Assembly: GCA_023663345.1 (NCBI GenBank)
Contig: JAMPHR010000004.1
Span: forward strand, 257,070 to 299,628
DNA: 42,559 nucleotides
Origin: Paenibacillus sp.
GTDB taxonomy: Bacteria > Bacteroidota > Bacteroidia > Bacteroidales > Muribaculaceae
Direction of reading: 5' to 3'
Of the stretch, positions 20,121 through 27,869 are shown one piece after another. The notes under the pieces are model-generated. The model saw nothing but the letters and a program-made list of their open reading frames with translations. It was not told the DNA's origin and searched no databases. Made by a program: the position numbers and the translations under genes. Positions within the stretch are counted from its first letter, which is position 1; each line of letters opens with the position of its first letter.

Positions 20121-21050
20121 ATGATGGATCATTTTATAATTGACGCTCACGCCCATCTGTGGCTCAAGCAGGATACCGTGGTCAACGGTAAGCCTATACG
20201 TCCGTTGCCCAACGGCCGGTGTGATTTCATGGGCGAGGAAAGGCAGATGCTTCCTCCGTTCATGATCGATGGTCGTAATACCGCCGAAGTGTTTCTTTCC
20301 AATATGGATTATGCACAGGTTGCCGGAGCGGTGATCGTGCAGGAATTTATCGACGGTCAGCAGAATGAGTATCTTGCCGAGGTCGCCAGGAAGTATCCCG
20401 AGAGATTCTTTGTCAACGGCATGTGTGAGTTCCGTGAGCCTGGATTTCTTGAGGAGGGTATCGGATTGCTCGATGCCGGTTTCAAGGGTCTTGCGATACC
20501 CGGTCACAGATTACCGCTTGAGGGGGAGGGTCGTATGTGGCTTAACTCTCCCGAGATGATAGCTCTGTTTAAAGAGATGGAGCGCCGTGGTGCCATACTC
20601 TCCATCACGCTTGCCGACGGTGACATGCAGGTGGGCGAGATGAAGGAGGTGATACAGGAATGTCCCGACCTGAAAGTGGCCATCGGACATTTCGGCATGG
20701 TGACTGTGGACGGATGGATGGAGCAGATCAAGCTCGCCCATGCCAAAAACGTCATGGTGGAGTCGGGCGGTATCACATGGCTGTTCAATTCCGAATTCTA
20801 CCCATTCCCGTCAGCCGTAAAGGCTATCAAGGAGGCCGCCGATGAGGTGGGTATGGATAAGCTGATGTGGGGCTCGGATTATCCACGCACTATTACGGCC
20901 ATCACCTACCGGATGTCCTATGATTTCATCACAAAGTCTACATTACTCACAGCCGATGAGAAGAATGCTTTCCTTGGAGATAATGCCAGGAAGTTCTACG
21001 GATTCGGCGAACTTCCCGTTCTTCCTTACGTGAAGAATATGTCAGAATAA
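20121..21050 (+). CDS. Amidohydrolase-2 family lactonase (fuconolactonase-like)
   Basis: A 309-residue TIM-barrel metal hydrolase of the amidohydrolase-2 family (COG3618 type), which includes L-fucono-1,5-lactonase and L-rhamnono-lactonase. The metal-binding DAHAHLW starts at residue 8, GHFGMVT supplies a mid-barrel histidine, and MWGSDYPRT near residue 255 gives the catalytic aspartate. It lies 11 bases after the dehydrogenase, whose lactone product would be its substrate, yielding an aldonate such as L-fuconate. A decarboxylase of the same superfamily is a less likely alternative given the neighbours. Confidence 0.82.
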   Translation: MMDHFIIDAHAHLWLKQDTVVNGKPIRPLPNGRCDFMGEERQMLPPFMIDGRNTAEVFLSNMDYAQVAGAVIVQEFIDGQQNEYLAEVARKYPERFFVNGMCEFREPGFLEEGIGLLDAGFKGLAIPGHRLPLEGEGRMWLNSPEMIALFKEMERRGAILSITLADGDMQVGEMKEVIQECPDLKVAIGHFGMVTVDGWMEQIKLAHAKNVMVESGGITWLFNSEFYPFPSAVKAIKEAADEVGMDKLMWGSDYPRTITAITYRMSYDFITKSTLLTADEKNAFLGDNARKFYGFGELPVLPYVKNMSE

Positions 21051-21079
21051 CAATCACTACAGTATAGTATATAAAGAAA

Positions 21080-22102
21080 ATGCAAGCAGTTAAAATTGTT
21101 GCTCCCGGCCGAGTAGTGGTAGAGGAGCAGCCGATGCCCGAGATTGCGGCCGACGAAGTGTTGGTCAAGATTCATTATGTAGGATTCTGCGGATCCGATC
21201 TCAACACCTACAGGGGTAAGAACCCCATGGCTATTGATCAGGTGATACCCGGTCACGAGATAGGTGGTACAGTCGAGAAGATCGGCGCTGACGTTCCTGC
21301 CGGACTCCTTGAGAAAGGCATGAGCGTGACAGTGAATCCTTACACAGCATGTGGCAAGTGTTCGTCGTGTCGTCGTGGCCGTCCTAACGCATGTCGCCAC
21401 AACGAGACTCTGGGCGTACAGCGCAACGGTGCCATGAGCGACTATATCGCAGTGCCCTGGAGCAAGATCATCCCTGCCTCGGGCCTCACCCCCCGCGAGT
21501 GTGCTCTCGTTGAGCCTATGAGCGTTGGTTTCCATGCCGTTGACCGTGGAGCCGTGACCGATATCGATGTTGTGGCCGTGATAGGTTGCGGTATGATCGG
21601 TCTTGGAGCTATCGTGCGTGCCGCTCTGCGCGGAGCCACAGTGATCGCTATCGATCTCGATGATGAGAAACTGGCTCTCGCCCGCGAGCTTGGTGCGACC
21701 TATTCGATCAATTCGGCTACATGCAATCTTGCCGATGAGCTCAACCGCCTGACCGACGGCAACGGTCCCGACGTGGTGATCGAGGCTGTAGGTTCACCGT
21801 TCACTTACGTGGCTGCTGTGGAGAATGTGGCATTCTGCGGACGTGTGGTGTGCATAGGCTATGCAAAGGACGATGTTTCGTTCCACACCAAGCTGTTCGT
21901 ACAGAAAGAGCTTGATATCCGTGGCTCGCGCAACGCCATGCCTAACGATTTCGCCGCAGTGATACGTTATTTCCTCGCCGGTGGACGTGACAATGCCGAG
22001 AAACTGATTTCGGCTACAGTAACTCCCGATGAGGCCGGCGATGCCCTTGCCAAGTGGGATGCCGCTCCCGGCAAGGTGTTCCGTATCCTTGTGAAGTTCT
22101 GA
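21080..22102 (+). CDS. Zinc-dependent sugar-acid/alcohol dehydrogenase (LgoD-like)
   Basis: A 340-residue medium-chain zinc dehydrogenase. The catalytic zinc site is seen as GFCGSDLN and PGHEIGG, and the structural zinc cysteines as ACGKCSSCRRGRPNAC. The Rossmann NAD site is AVIGCGMIGLGA near residue 170. The late segment GSRNAMPNDFAAV is close to the one in E. coli LgoD, L-galactonate-5-dehydrogenase, also 340 residues long. L-fuconate is 6-deoxy-L-galactonate, so oxidation of that product by this enzyme would fit the preceding two genes. It is followed 57 bases later by a strong terminator, closing the operon. Substrate assignment is inference. Confidence 0.85.
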   Translation: MQAVKIVAPGRVVVEEQPMPEIAADEVLVKIHYVGFCGSDLNTYRGKNPMAIDQVIPGHEIGGTVEKIGADVPAGLLEKGMSVTVNPYTACGKCSSCRRGRPNACRHNETLGVQRNGAMSDYIAVPWSKIIPASGLTPRECALVEPMSVGFHAVDRGAVTDIDVVAVIGCGMIGLGAIVRAALRGATVIAIDLDDEKLALARELGATYSINSATCNLADELNRLTDGNGPDVVIEAVGSPFTYVAAVENVAFCGRVVCIGYAKDDVSFHTKLFVQKELDIRGSRNAMPNDFAAVIRYFLAGGRDNAEKLISATVTPDEAGDALAKWDAAPGKVFRILVKF

Positions 22103-22159
22103 TAAACAGGTAATACCGGGAGATTGCTGCATTGACAATCTCCACCCACGTAAATTAAA

Positions 22160-22200
22160 CATCTCAGTGACCATGATGGCCACTGAGATGTTTTTATATA
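22160..22200 (+). terminator. Rho-independent terminator of the oxidation operon
   Basis: CATCTCAGTG and CACTGAGATG make a perfect 10-bp stem (22160-22190), followed by TTTTTATATA. A classic intrinsic terminator on the plus strand. Confidence 0.88.
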
Positions 22201-22236
22201 GCGGTACGATTGAGGAGAGAGGGGGGAATCTGTGGA

Positions 22237-23541
22237 TCAATTGTGTATGCGTCTCATGCCGTAGAACACTATGACCACGAAGCATATGAGCGGGAGTATG
22301 AACGAGAGGTTCACGGCGGGGAAACCTGCTATGGTTCCGCAGTCGATGATGCGGGCCTGGATGGGGGGAAGCACCGATCCGCCGAGGATGGCCATGATGA
22401 GGCCGGCGGCTCCGAATTTGGCATCGTCACCGAGGCCTTCGAGTGCTATACCGTAGATGGTGGGGAACATGATGGACATGCAAGCCGATACACCCACGAG
22501 GCAATACAGACCCATGCGTCCGTCCATGAAGATCACTCCGGCGGTTAGGGCTACACCACATGTGGCCAGAATGGCAAGCAGGCGTCCCGCATTGATATAG
22601 CGTAAAAGATAAGTGAAGATGAAACGGTTGCAGCAGAATATGGCCATTGCTATGATGTTGTATTGCTGCGACAGCACTTCGGCGCTCTTTTCATCCATGC
22701 CTTCGTTCATGAACACGCGTGTGCCATACTGGATGATGAATGTCCAGCACATGATCTGGGCACCCACATAGAAGAACTGGGCAATGACTCCCTCACGGTA
22801 ACGGCTCAGCGAGAATATGCGCTTGAGGCTCTTGAAGAAATGCACGTCGTGAGAGTCGTCGCCATTGGCTGGCATCCTCATGAACTTGATGACAAGGAAC
22901 ATAATCAGGACTACAAGTCCTATGAACAGATAGGGGGTGATGAGTACCATGAGGTCGGCATCGCGCACAGCCTCAAATTCGGCATCGCTCAACGTGGCGC
23001 GGGCCTCGGTCTCAAGCGGATTGAGCTTGGCCTGGATGAATTTCATTGCCACCCACATGCCGGTGAGCGAGCCTATGGGGTTGAACGCCTGGGCAAGATT
23101 AAGTCGGCGCACCGAGGTGCTTTCCGATCCCATCGCAAGGATGTAGGGGTTACAGCTTGTCTCAAGGAATGAGAGTCCGCACGTGAGGATGAAGTAGGCG
23201 ATTAGAAACGGATAATAACTGCCTGTGAGCATGGCCGGATAGAACAGGAATGCTCCAATGGCGTAAAGGCCGAGACCGGTGAGCACACCGGCTTTGTAGG
23301 AGTACCGGCGGATGAATATTGCGGCAGGGAAAGCCATGGCGAAGTATCCGCCGTAGAAAGCTACCTGGATGAGCGTGCCGTCGGTGACGCTCATACGGAA
23401 TATTTTGGAGAAAGCCTTCACCATGGGGTTGGTGATGTCATTGGCAAATCCCCATAGGGCAAAGCAACTGGTGATGAGGATAAACGGTATCAGATAATTG
23501 ACACCGTTGTATCGAAGGAGCGATTGATTCTCTTTCATCAT
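22237..23541 (-). CDS. fucP: L-fucose:H+ symporter, MFS
   Basis: A 434-residue major facilitator transporter of the FucP family that brings L-fucose across the inner membrane. Twelve hydrophobic segments are apparent. Family-specific stretches include FILITSCFALWGFANDITNP near the N-terminus with the conserved Asp, GYFAMAFPAAIF, FILTCGLSFLETSCNPYI, NLAQAFNPIG, and in the C-half FMDGRMGLYCLVGVSACMS and FPTIYGIALEGLG. It is last of the minus-strand run after the mutarotase gene (90-base gap) and convergent with the sugar-oxidation operon. A related 6-deoxy sugar or an O-methylated fucose are possible alternative substrates. Confidence 0.9.
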   Translation of the reverse strand: MMKENQSLLRYNGVNYLIPFILITSCFALWGFANDITNPMVKAFSKIFRMSVTDGTLIQVAFYGGYFAMAFPAAIFIRRYSYKAGVLTGLGLYAIGAFLFYPAMLTGSYYPFLIAYFILTCGLSFLETSCNPYILAMGSESTSVRRLNLAQAFNPIGSLTGMWVAMKFIQAKLNPLETEARATLSDAEFEAVRDADLMVLITPYLFIGLVVLIMFLVIKFMRMPANGDDSHDVHFFKSLKRIFSLSRYREGVIAQFFYVGAQIMCWTFIIQYGTRVFMNEGMDEKSAEVLSQQYNIIAMAIFCCNRFIFTYLLRYINAGRLLAILATCGVALTAGVIFMDGRMGLYCLVGVSACMSIMFPTIYGIALEGLGDDAKFGAAGLIMAILGGSVLPPIQARIIDCGTIAGFPAVNLSFILPLICFVVIVFYGMRRIHN

Positions 23542-23631
23542 TAATGATTCATGATTAGATTTCTGGATTCGTATTGACTGAGGCGAGATAGTCGGATAGT
23601 CGGTAGTGAGGAAGTGTCCTGTGTGGTGGTG

Positions 23632-24021
23632 TCAGTCATAGAGGTGGAACACACGTTCCATCGGTTGCCATTTTTCGGCTGACGATGCTCCGGGGGCAGC
23701 TTGCTGGAATATGGACATGAAATCCTCCCATTCCTGCTGTCGGGGCAGTGTGGCAAGACGTGTCATGGCCTCGTCAAGATCGAGGTCGGCCGGAACTTCA
23801 AGTATCATCATCAGGCGTGTCCCACGTATATATATGTCCATCTCGAGAATACCCACCTCCTTGATACCTGCAAGTATCTCGGGCCAGAAGTTCTCCTCGG
23901 CATGTCGGCGACGGTATTCGGCTATGAGTTCGGGATCATCCTTAAGATCGAGTGTACGGCAAAATCGTTTTACCGGCACGCTATATGGTCTCATTGGATA
24001 GCCGGTCTCTTTGTTTTCCAT
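23632..24021 (-). CDS. RhaM-type sugar mutarotase
   Basis: A 129-residue protein of the L-rhamnose mutarotase (RhaM/DUF718) family, which interconverts alpha and beta anomers of deoxy sugars. Signature pieces: FCRTLDLKDDPELIAEYRRR, HAEENFWPEILAGIKEVGI with the conserved His, DIYIRGTRLMMILEV, and the closing W-PMERVFHLYD. Placed between fucI and fucP it probably acts on L-fucose, supplying the right anomer to the isomerase or dehydrogenase; true FucU mutarotases belong to another family. It follows the fucI terminator, so it may be transcribed by readthrough or its own weak promoter. Confidence 0.88.
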   Translation of the reverse strand: MENKETGYPMRPYSVPVKRFCRTLDLKDDPELIAEYRRRHAEENFWPEILAGIKEVGILEMDIYIRGTRLMMILEVPADLDLDEAMTRLATLPRQQEWEDFMSIFQQAAPGASSAEKWQPMERVFHLYD

Positions 24022-24036
24022 CGTAATAGGTATAAT

Positions 24037-24074
24037 TAAAAGTGGTAAGGACGCTTGCGGGAAGCGTCCTTACC
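24037..24074 (-). terminator. Rho-independent terminator after fucI
   Basis: GGTAAGGACGCTT (24044-24056) pairs with AAGCGTCCTTACC (24062-24074) over a 5-base loop. On the minus strand it is followed by an AC dinucleotide and then TTTTAATTA. Strong intrinsic terminator between fucI and the mutarotase gene. Confidence 0.85.
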
Positions 24075-24101
24075 CATTGGTTTATCGTTCAGAGATGGAT
24101 A

Positions 24102-25880
24102 TTACTTGTAGATGGGACCGTAGGTCGAGCAAGCGCGGTAGTCGGCACCTTCCTTGTCCATGCCGAAAGCATTCCATGCGGCGGGACGGAATATCTTTTC
24201 GTTCTCGACGTTGTGCATACATACGGGGATGCGCAGGATAGAAGCGAGAGTGATAAGGTCCTGTCCGATGTGGCCGTAGGTGATAGCGCCGTGGTTGGCA
24301 CCCCAGTTGTTCATCACCGAGTACACGTCCTTGAACGCTTCGCGGTCGGGGCACAGACGGGGTACGAACCATGTGGTGGGCCAGGTGGGATCGGTGCGCA
24401 TGTCGAGCACCTTCATGATCTCGGGATCAACATCGGCAGTCCATCCTTCGGCGATCTGGAGCACGGGGCCAAGGCCTTTGACAAGGTTAAGGCGCATCAT
24501 GGTCACAGGCATACCGCCACGTGTGAGGAAGTTGGACGAGAAGCCTCCACCACGGAAGTAGTCGCGGTCGGCAGGATACCATGTGGTGGCTGCCAGGCAA
24601 GCCTCGGCATCGGCGGGTGTCATTTCCCAATGGGGTTTCATTACGGGATTGCCCTCGGCATCCGATACTTGTCCGGTGCCGTCGAGAGTAGTAGCACCCG
24701 AGTTGATGAGGTGGATCATACCACCGGCGGCACGTCCGGTGAGTTCCTTGCCGGTGACACGTTTCACAGCCTCGGGGCTCCAGTAGGTGCGCACGTCGCT
24801 GAAGAACTGGGCACGGTTGGTGAGAAGGTGGCCGAAGAGCATTGCTATGCCATTGCAAGCGTCATTCTCGGTAGCGAATACGAATGCCTCACGTATGCCG
24901 TTCCAGTCAAACGATGTGTTGAGCAGGGCCTCGGAGAAGTCGCCGTTGGGGTAGAAGTCGGTCCACTGGCGCTGACCCTGGAATCCTCCGGCGATGGCGT
25001 TGTGTCCGAGTGCCTCCTCTTTGTAACCCATCTCTTTGAGTTTGGGATTGCCTTGCATGAGATCGCGGATAATGAGAGTCATCTTCACCACGAATTCCCA
25101 GTCGGCATCTTTCTCCTCGCGGGTCTTTTTCTTTTCGGGACGGTTCTTGAAGTCCTCGCCTTCGCGGGGCTTGCAGTATTTCTCGGTCCATGCCATAGCC
25201 TTGGCATATTCCTCGTGGTCGTATATGCCGAGAGTGATGCGGCGGGCAACTTCGGTCATATCGACTGATTCGGCACGCATACCCAGATATTCCTGGATGA
25301 AATTGGGGTCAACGATTGATCCGGCGATACCCATGCATACCGATCCGATCGACAGATAGGACTTTCCGCGCATGAGAGCCACGGCGAGGGCGGCACGTGA
25401 AAAGCGGAGGAGCTTCTCGGCTACATCCTCGGGGATAGTGTTGTCAGCGAGATCCTGTACATTGTGACCATAGATGCCGAATGCGGGAAGGCCCTTCTGG
25501 GCATGAGCGGCGAGAACGGCGGCGAGATACACAGCGCCGGGACGCTCGGTGCCGTTGAATCCCCACACGGCTTTCGGCCAATGGGGATTCATGTCCATTG
25601 TCTCGGATCCGTAGCACCAGCATGAGGTGACTGATATGGTGGCGCCTACACCCTCGCGCTCAAATTTCTCGGCACAAGCGGCTGCTTCGGGCACACGGCC
25701 TATGGTGCTGTCGGCGATGACACATTCTACGGGAGATCCGTCGGGGTAACGGAGATTGGTCGATATGAGGTCGGCCACTGCTTTGGCCAGATTCATTGTC
25801 TTGTCCTCAAGACTCTCGCGGATGCCGCCTTGGCGGGCATCGATGATAGGGCGAATGCCAATTTTAGGATATTTGCTCAT
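24102..25880 (-). CDS. fucI: L-fucose isomerase
   Basis: A 592-residue Mn-dependent isomerase interconverting L-fucose and L-fuculose (also D-arabinose/D-ribulose). The length matches the family. [20 protein letters not shown] opens the protein as in known FucI; the metal-binding Glu is at about residue 338 in [10 protein letters not shown], followed by [20 protein letters not shown] with the metal Asp; [13 protein letters not shown] and a late His complete the site. It is first in the minus-strand run, with TACATTTG as -7 box. No fuculokinase or fuculose-phosphate aldolase gene occurs in the window, unlike the usual Bacteroides fucose locus. Confidence 0.96.
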   Translation of the reverse strand: MSKYPKIGIRPIIDARQGGIRESLEDKTMNLAKAVADLISTNLRYPDGSPVECVIADSTIGRVPEAAACAEKFEREGVGATISVTSCWCYGSETMDMNPHWPKAVWGFNGTERPGAVYLAAVLAAHAQKGLPAFGIYGHNVQDLADNTIPEDVAEKLLRFSRAALAVALMRGKSYLSIGSVCMGIAGSIVDPNFIQEYLGMRAESVDMTEVARRITLGIYDHEEYAKAMAWTEKYCKPREGEDFKNRPEKKKTREEKDADWEFVVKMTLIIRDLMQGNPKLKEMGYKEEALGHNAIAGGFQGQRQWTDFYPNGDFSEALLNTSFDWNGIREAFVFATENDACNGIAMLFGHLLTNRAQFFSDVRTYWSPEAVKRVTGKELTGRAAGGMIHLINSGATTLDGTGQVSDAEGNPVMKPHWEMTPADAEACLAATTWYPADRDYFRGGGFSSNFLTRGGMPVTMMRLNLVKGLGPVLQIAEGWTADVDPEIMKVLDMRTDPTWPTTWFVPRLCPDREAFKDVYSVMNNWGANHGAITYGHIGQDLITLASILRIPVCMHNVENEKIFRPAAWNAFGMDKEGADYRACSTYGPIYK

Positions 25881-25945
25881 GGTATAATAGTAATAGTTTT
25901 ATATTTGATATTATTACCGATAATATAAGTTTTTCAATGATATTG

Positions 25946-25953
25946 CAAATGTA
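25946..25953 (-). promoter_or_regulatory. -7 box for fucI
   Basis: CAAATGTA on the plus strand reads TACATTTG on the minus strand, 66-73 bases before the fucI start. The leader between box and start is very AT-rich. No good -33 element at the ideal spacing. Confidence 0.5.
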
Positions 25954-25987
25954 CGGAAAAGTTTTGAAAGAGTATCCGTCAAAATTG

Positions 25988-26006
25988 TTAGAAACTGTTT
26001 AAAATT
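25988..26006. repeat. Solo terminal inverted repeat of the MITE-like element
   Basis: TTA followed by GAAACTGTTTAAAATTC. Read on the minus strand, GAATTTTAAACAGTTTC is identical over 17 bases to the right end of the 160-bp palindromic element at 41335-41494. Only one end is present here, just past the activase stop codon. Confidence 0.6.
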
Positions 26007-26015
26007 CGTTTAACT

Positions 26016-26723
26016 CTATTTCCTTATTTCTTCACGCCGAGGAGGCTGCTTGCGTTTGTAACATTGCTTGAAGTCGCACAATCCGCACGAATATTCGAGT
26101 TTTCTCACTTTGTCCCCAAGCCCGAGCACACCGCTGACTGATTTTATCGGCAACATGAGGCTCGATAGGGTAAGTGTGACACCACATGGCTTACCGGTGG
26201 GAAATAGCGAGAACAATGTCTGCTGACCCGAGACATGCCATCCGCAGTAGCCGGGGCTGAAACGGTTGGTGTGATGCCATCCGGTCGTTGATAGGAGATT
26301 TTCGAGGGATAGCTCCATCATATCAGCGGTCTTTTCGGCGATAACACTGCCTATTGCATCGGCTATGAATGTCTTGACCATGTCTCCTCCTGAAGACACC
26401 GCCTCCAGATATTCTCCGAATTCCTTTCCGGCAGTGGCCACGAAAAATGCGTAGCGCTGAGAGCCACGCAGTTGGCGTGCGATGATCTTACCGATCGAAA
26501 AGTCATATCCCATAGCCGAAAGCGTGTCGGTGGCGGTATCGAGCGATCCGTCGGTGATGAAGAAGCAGTATCGTGCCTTGACAATACCGCTTATTTCCGA
26601 GAGCATGGCAAGGGTCTCTTCGGCAGTGGCCTCGTCGGGAGTCGCATTGCCATATCCCATCTGCTCATATATGTCGGCGGGCGATATGCCAAGGTCATTG
26701 TAGGATAGAGTGTTCTCGATCAT
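26016..26723 (-). CDS. MetH activation-domain-like protein (corrinoid reactivase candidate)
   Basis: A 235-residue soluble protein resembling the stand-alone relatives of the C-terminal activation domain of B12-dependent methionine synthase. That domain binds S-adenosylmethionine and remethylates cobalamin that has become inactive Co(II). The diagnostic segment is RFSPGYCGW at 154-162 (compare the RxxPGYP-type AdoMet loop of MetH), followed by LFSLFPTG and a helical tail. The C-terminus carries a cysteine motif CGLCDFKQC at 213-221, which could bind a metal or an Fe-S cluster. Its start overlaps the stop of the upstream UroD-family methyltransferase as ATGA, so the two are translationally coupled. 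Reactivation of the fusion protein at 32015 is inferred. Confidence 0.8.
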   Translation of the reverse strand: MIENTLSYNDLGISPADIYEQMGYGNATPDEATAEETLAMLSEISGIVKARYCFFITDGSLDTATDTLSAMGYDFSIGKIIARQLRGSQRYAFFVATAGKEFGEYLEAVSSGGDMVKTFIADAIGSVIAEKTADMMELSLENLLSTTGWHHTNRFSPGYCGWHVSGQQTLFSLFPTGKPCGVTLTLSSLMLPIKSVSGVLGLGDKVRKLEYSCGLCDFKQCYKRKQPPRREEIRK

Positions 26724-27724
26724 GAGTTGTAGTCATGCAGGGCCTCGAAGAACGAGTCGATATTCTCCATAGGAGTGTGAGGCGGGGTGTCGCATCCGCT
26801 CGACAGTACGAAATTGGGGTAAGCGCTCATTTTCTTGAGCAGTTTAGTGGTTGCCTCGCGCATCTGGGTTGGGGTGCAGTCCTTGAATACCGATACCGGA
26901 TCAAGATTGCCCATGGCAAGGGCTGTGGGCGGGACATCGCGAATCACTTGTTCCATATCACACTTGTTTCCGAAATGGTATGCCGCGGCTCCGGTTGCCA
27001 CCATGGCTTCGGTACAGTGACCGGTGTTGCCACAGTTGTGGAGGAGCACAGCGAAATTATCATCCTGCACGCGGTCCACGATTCGTTTCACATAATCGGA
27101 TGAGAAGCGTCGGCAATCATCGTTGGACATCAGTCCGGCAGCCGGTTCGGCCATCATCACGCCATTCACGCCCGCCTCTTTCTGTGCGAGGCAGTAGCGC
27201 AGGATGAATTCGGTACATTTCTCAAGCAGGGCGTGTGCCGCCTGGGGATCCTGATATATGAGCACCATGATTTCCGACATGTCATACAGGCGTCCCGCCA
27301 ATGAAAACGGTCCGATACATCCACCTATCACCGGGCGGTCGGTGATGGCCCTTGCGGCGAGAAGATTGGCCTTTATGTATTCCGGTACACGTCCTGCCTT
27401 CAGCGACGGGACTTTGAGATTATATATGTCGTCGGCTGAATTAAGCATGTGGCCTATTACAGCCGGTACTTCATTTTCAGTAAAGGAAATCTCAGCCCCG
27501 AATGCCTCAGCCTCGACCGTGAGGTCCATTATCACAGTCGCGGCCGCTGTGGGATATTTATTAGCCAAGGCAACGATGGCATTGCAATGGGCAACTCCGT
27601 CCGAGACTGCTTTCAATACAGTGTCGCCGGTTATTTCAATTCCGGGATGCGTCATTACGGGAATTGCCACAACGTCCTTGCGGTCAATTATTTCCTGCAT
27701 CCATCGGGTCATATCTATCTTCAT
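26720..27724 (-). CDS. UroD-family cobamide methyltransferase (MtaA/CmuA-like) with zinc site
   Basis: A 334-residue TIM-barrel protein of the uroporphyrinogen-decarboxylase-like family in its methyltransferase branch. The arginine-rich N-terminal motif of true UroD (RQAGRY type) is absent. The zinc ligands of MtaA/MtbA/CmuA enzymes are present: His229-x-Cys231 in LLHNCGN and Cys311 in LSSGCDTPP. In that branch zinc activates a thiol acceptor that takes methyl from methyl-cobamide. Gut Bacteroidota are not known to make coenzyme M, so the acceptor may be homocysteine or another thiol, or THF. The ATG at 27724 (MKIDMTRWMQ) is chosen; the upstream extension of 19 residues overlaps the -7 box. 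It is coupled to the activase gene. Confidence 0.85.
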   Translation of the reverse strand: MKIDMTRWMQEIIDRKDVVAIPVMTHPGIEITGDTVLKAVSDGVAHCNAIVALANKYPTAAATVIMDLTVEAEAFGAEISFTENEVPAVIGHMLNSADDIYNLKVPSLKAGRVPEYIKANLLAARAITDRPVIGGCIGPFSLAGRLYDMSEIMVLIYQDPQAAHALLEKCTEFILRYCLAQKEAGVNGVMMAEPAAGLMSNDDCRRFSSDYVKRIVDRVQDDNFAVLLHNCGNTGHCTEAMVATGAAAYHFGNKCDMEQVIRDVPPTALAMGNLDPVSVFKDCTPTQMREATTKLLKKMSAYPNFVLSSGCDTPPHTPMENIDSFFEALHDYNS

Positions 27725-27754
27725 GGTAAAACAGGTGTTTAGGAAATTTGACCG

Positions 27755-27762
27755 CAAATATA
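27755..27762 (-). promoter_or_regulatory. -7 box for the methyltransferase-activase operon
   Basis: CAAATATA on the plus strand reads TATATTTG on the minus strand, 31-38 bases upstream of the start at 27724. This box and the plus-strand promoter at 27817-27847 lie back to back within 145 bases, so one regulator could control both operons. No cobalamin riboswitch core was recognised here. Confidence 0.55.
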
Positions 27763-27816
27763 CGCAAATTTGCTCTAACATATTGCTTATATTTTACACT
27801 TATTGTAAGAATAATT

Positions 27817-27847
27817 TTGAAGAATTACACAAATATCCCTAATTTTG
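27817..27847 (+). promoter_or_regulatory. Promoter of the GH141-like/GH31/methyltransferase operon
   Basis: TTG at 27817-27819, a 20-base spacer and TAATTTTG at 27840-27847, 23 bases before the ATG at 27870. Confidence 0.7.
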
Positions 27848-27869
27848 CATAAAGTTAACCAGTGATACC

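Noticed and set aside
24042-25268. Long open frame (408 codons) on the plus strand opposite fucI
   Set aside because: It mirrors the FucI coding sequence, has no recognisable domain, and crosses the fucI terminator; FucI motifs are unambiguous on the other strand.
26720-27724. Uroporphyrinogen decarboxylase for haem synthesis
   Set aside because: The N-terminal arginine motif of UroD is missing, zinc ligands of the methyltransferase branch are present, and the neighbours are corrinoid proteins.
27725-27869. Cobalamin riboswitch controlling the corrinoid genes
   Set aside because: The gap is too short and lacks the conserved B12-box sequence; only promoters were recognised.
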